Positions 42,661 through 46,226 of a DNA stretch of 46,226 nucleotides are shown here, piece after piece. The notes beneath the pieces were generated by a model, which did not search any database, was not told where the DNA came from, and worked only from the letters and a program-made list of their open reading frames with translations. The DNA lies in NCBI GenBank assembly GCA_009843915.1, contig VYCM01000123.1, positions 1 to 46,226 on the forward strand. Reading direction: 5' to 3'. Origin of the DNA: Acidimicrobiaceae bacterium (GTDB lineage: Bacteria; Actinomycetota; Acidimicrobiia; Acidimicrobiales; Aldehydirespiratoraceae). Both the position numbers and the translations under genes were made by a program. Within the stretch, counting starts at the first letter, position 1. Each line of letters opens with the position of its first letter.

Positions 42661-42689
42661 TTGTGGCGCCCGCCGACGCGCCGTATCGT
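42661..42689 (+). promoter_or_regulatory. Candidate groES promoter
   Basis: TTGTGG (42661-42666), a 17-nt spacer and TATCGT (42684-42689). The -10 box runs directly into the CIRCE operator, so a bound repressor would block the start site. Confidence 0.6.
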
Positions 42690-42715
42690 TGGCACTCGCC
42701 ACGGGAGAGTGCCAA
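42689..42715 (+). promoter_or_regulatory. CIRCE operator (HrcA binding site)
   Basis: TTGGCACTC, a 9-nt spacer, GAGTGCCAA: a perfect inverted repeat matching the CIRCE consensus except for one symmetrical change (G for A at the third position in each arm). It lies 49 nt before the groES ATG. It indicates heat-shock control by HrcA, encoded elsewhere. Confidence 0.93.
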
Positions 42716-42727
42716 CGCCCGTGTTGA

Positions 42728-44716
<1,989 letters not shown>

Positions 44717-44739
44717 CCGTTCGCCCCCCGCGAACTTCA

Positions 44740-44770
44740 CAGGAGCCCGGGCCTAAGACCCGGGCTCCTG
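44740..44770 (+). terminator. Terminator after groEL
   Basis: CAGGAGCCCGGG (44740-44751) and CCCGGGCTCCTG (44759-44770) make a perfect 12-bp stem with a 7-nt loop, 24 nt after the groEL stop. No U-run follows, as is common for actinobacterial terminators. Confidence 0.85.
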
Positions 44771-44848
44771 CGCGTCCGGAGTCCGAAGGGTTCTGTACGA
44801 TCAGCGTTCGATGGCGAAAGACCGCACGAGTCAAGGCAAATAGACGGC

Positions 44849-46226
44849 ATGTTCGAATCAAGTCCATACACGCCGCGTCGCCTCCGCTCGTGGACCGCCA
44901 TGGCTGCGGCCTTGGCCTTGGCGTTGCTGGCGGCGGCATGCGGCGAGGACGATCCGATTACCGCACCCACGACCTCGCCGGTGACGACTTCGATCGCCAC
45001 GACCACATCGGACGCCCCTCCGACCACGACCACCGCTCCGGCGGCTGAGCCCGAGCCGGAGGGCGAGCCGAGTACAAGCGCGACCACCGCGCCCGATCCG
45101 TCGGAGGGCGCGGCCCCGTCCAACGGCAGCCCGGGCGGCGAGCCCCTCTGGTCGGATGTGTTCGACGACTCGAGTGCCTCTGCTCAGGCCTGCATTCGTG
45201 AGTCCTTGGAGGAGGAGGACCTGGACGCGGTGCTGGCCCGGCCTGTCACTTCCGATGACTTCCCGACCGATGACGACATGTCGATACTCGCCTGCATCGG
45301 TCCAGAGCACGCTCGCGACGTGGTCCTGTCCGGTCTGGTCTGGTCCATGCAGACCGAAACCGGGATCGTGATCGGAGCCGAGGAGACGGCCTGCCTTCGG
45401 GAGTCGATGGCTGGCATCGACGTGATTGGCATGGTCGAGTCTTCAGATGATCTAGGCGCGATCGCGTTGCTGGGCGCCTTCGGGCGGTGCCTGGGAGACG
45501 CGTTCATCTCGCTCATGCTCGTGGACTCCGGAGTCGAGTTCGAGGACTTGAGCGACGGCGAGAGGGCCTGCCTGCGAGAACGGCAGGCTGGAGTCGACTG
45601 GGACGGCTTCACCGGCGACCCCGAAGCCAGCTTCGAAGCGTTCCTTGACTTGTCTCTCGGCATGTTCGAATGCCTGCCCGAGCTCGGCTTCGACGGGGTC
45701 TCGTCCGCGGAGACTCCGCCCGGCGTCGATGACGATCACGCCAACTCGTCGGCGGGGGCTACTGCGACGAGGGTGGGTGACGCGGCCGGGGGCTCGCTGG
45801 AATACGACGGCGACATCGACTACTTCGTGTTCGACGCCGTCGAGGGCGAGTTCTATGAGTTGAGCGTGTCGCCGGGGACGCTGGAGGATCCGACGGTCAC
45901 GCTGTACGACGCCGACGGAATGTGGCTGGACTACAACGACGACTTCGCGGGCGCGCTGGCCTCTCGGCTCCATTGGCTGGCGGACGGTACGGGCCCGCTC
46001 TATGTGGAGGTGGGCGGCTTCGGTATCGGCTCGTACACCCTGACCGTTGCTACCGCCGTAGTTGATGACGATCATGCCGACTGGCCGGCGATGGCCACCG
46101 CGACCACGGTGGGCGCGGCGACCGAGGGAGTGCTGGACCACGATGATGACGTCGATTTCTTTGTGTTCGATGCCGTCGAGGGCGAGTTCTATGAGCTGGG
46201 CGTCGCGCCGGGGACATTGGAGGATC
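44849..46226 (+). CDS. Secreted lipoprotein with cysteine repeats and PPC-like repeats, 3' truncated
   Basis: 459 residues visible; the frame is open to the window end. Lipoprotein signal: RRLR, a hydrophobic stretch and a LLAAAC lipobox with Cys31. A Thr/Pro-rich linker follows (about 38-95). Then three similar segments begin ACIRESLEE, ACLRESMAG and ACLRERQAG (about residues 112, 189 and 248), each with a second cysteine 30-40 residues on. From about residue 293 come repeats of 112 residues (VDDDHA, then YFVFDAVEGEFYEL) resembling bacterial pre-peptidase C-terminal beta-sandwich domains; a second unit is cut by the window. Probably displayed on the cell surface; function unknown. No clear promoter or ribosome-binding site. 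Confidence 0.85.
   Translation, partial: MFESSPYTPRRLRSWTAMAAALALALLAAACGEDDPITAPTTSPVTTSIATTTSDAPPTTTTAPAAEPEPEGEPSTSATTAPDPSEGAAPSNGSPGGEPLWSDVFDDSSASAQACIRESLEEEDLDAVLARPVTSDDFPTDDDMSILACIGPEHARDVVLSGLVWSMQTETGIVIGAEETACLRESMAGIDVIGMVESSDDLGAIALLGAFGRCLGDAFISLMLVDSGVEFEDLSDGERACLRERQAGVDWDGFTGDPEASFEAFLDLSLGMFECLPELGFDGVSSAETPPGVDDDHANSSAGATATRVGDAAGGSLEYDGDIDYFVFDAVEGEFYELSVSPGTLEDPTVTLYDADGMWLDYNDDFAGALASRLHWLADGTGPLYVEVGGFGIGSYTLTVATAVVDDDHADWPAMATATTVGAATEGVLDHDDDVDFFVFDAVEGEFYELGVAPGTLED

Noticed and set aside
44811..44843. A ten-codon frame just upstream of the lipoprotein gene
   Set aside because: No ribosome-binding site, no conservation evidence, and frames this short arise by chance.

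Overview
The window is a GC-rich (roughly two-thirds G+C), densely packed chromosomal segment carrying the core translation and transcription genes of an actinobacterium. The gene order (rplL, rpoB, rpoC, rpsL, rpsG, fusA, tuf, rpsJ, then the S10, spc and alpha blocks, then rplM-rpsI), the frequent GTG starts, the many 1-8 nt ATGA/GTGA/TGATG overlaps and the RpoB, EF-Tu and GroEL sequences all fit Actinomycetota. I lean towards class Acidimicrobiia because of the oversized GlmS and the general style of the genes, but that is an inference; a marker-gene tree would settle it. No tRNA, rRNA, IS element, prophage or CRISPR array was seen. Both ends cut a gene: rplL at the left and a repeat-bearing lipoprotein at the right.

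Layout. 1-9071: 3' part of rplL, an unexpected tyrosine-phosphatase-like gene, then rpoB and rpoC. 9137-13655: the str block (rpsL, rpsG, fusA, tuf) running into rpsJ. 13656-14792: a reverse-strand AI-2E-family membrane protein gene splitting rpsJ from the rest of the S10 block. 14793-15141: a leader with a perfect 46-bp tandem repeat, a good promoter and strong hairpins. 15142-25819: rplC through secY without interruption. 25826-29589: adk, infA (CTG start), rpmJ, rpsM, rpsK, rpsD, rpoA, rplQ. 29648-31381: truA, then rplM-rpsI with their own promoter. 31466-42642: cell-envelope and housekeeping genes (glmM, a 1151-residue GlmS-like protein, acpS, a fused NAD(P)HX repair enzyme, alr, a P1-family peptidase, and tsaE/tsaB/tsaD for tRNA t6A). 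42643-44716: groES-groEL behind a CIRCE operator, closed by a strong terminator hairpin. 44849-end: a secreted lipoprotein with repeats.

The genes build ribosomes and RNA polymerase, export proteins (SecY), fold them (GroES/EL), and feed peptidoglycan synthesis (GlmS and GlmM make glucosamine phosphates, Alr makes D-alanine).

Points that most deserve follow-up: RNA polymerase beta' has lost all four cysteines of its second zinc site while keeping the first site and the zinc forms of S14 and L36; infA appears to start with CTG behind a perfect Shine-Dalgarno; the GlmS-like protein has a large insertion directly after its catalytic cysteine region and about 190 extra C-terminal residues, and is preceded by a near-perfect 23-bp hairpin; a dispersed GC-rich repeat sits at three operon boundaries; S12 naturally carries Arg88, a residue linked to streptomycin resistance elsewhere; and the rplC leader holds a short reading frame whose stop abuts a strong hairpin with a competing partner.
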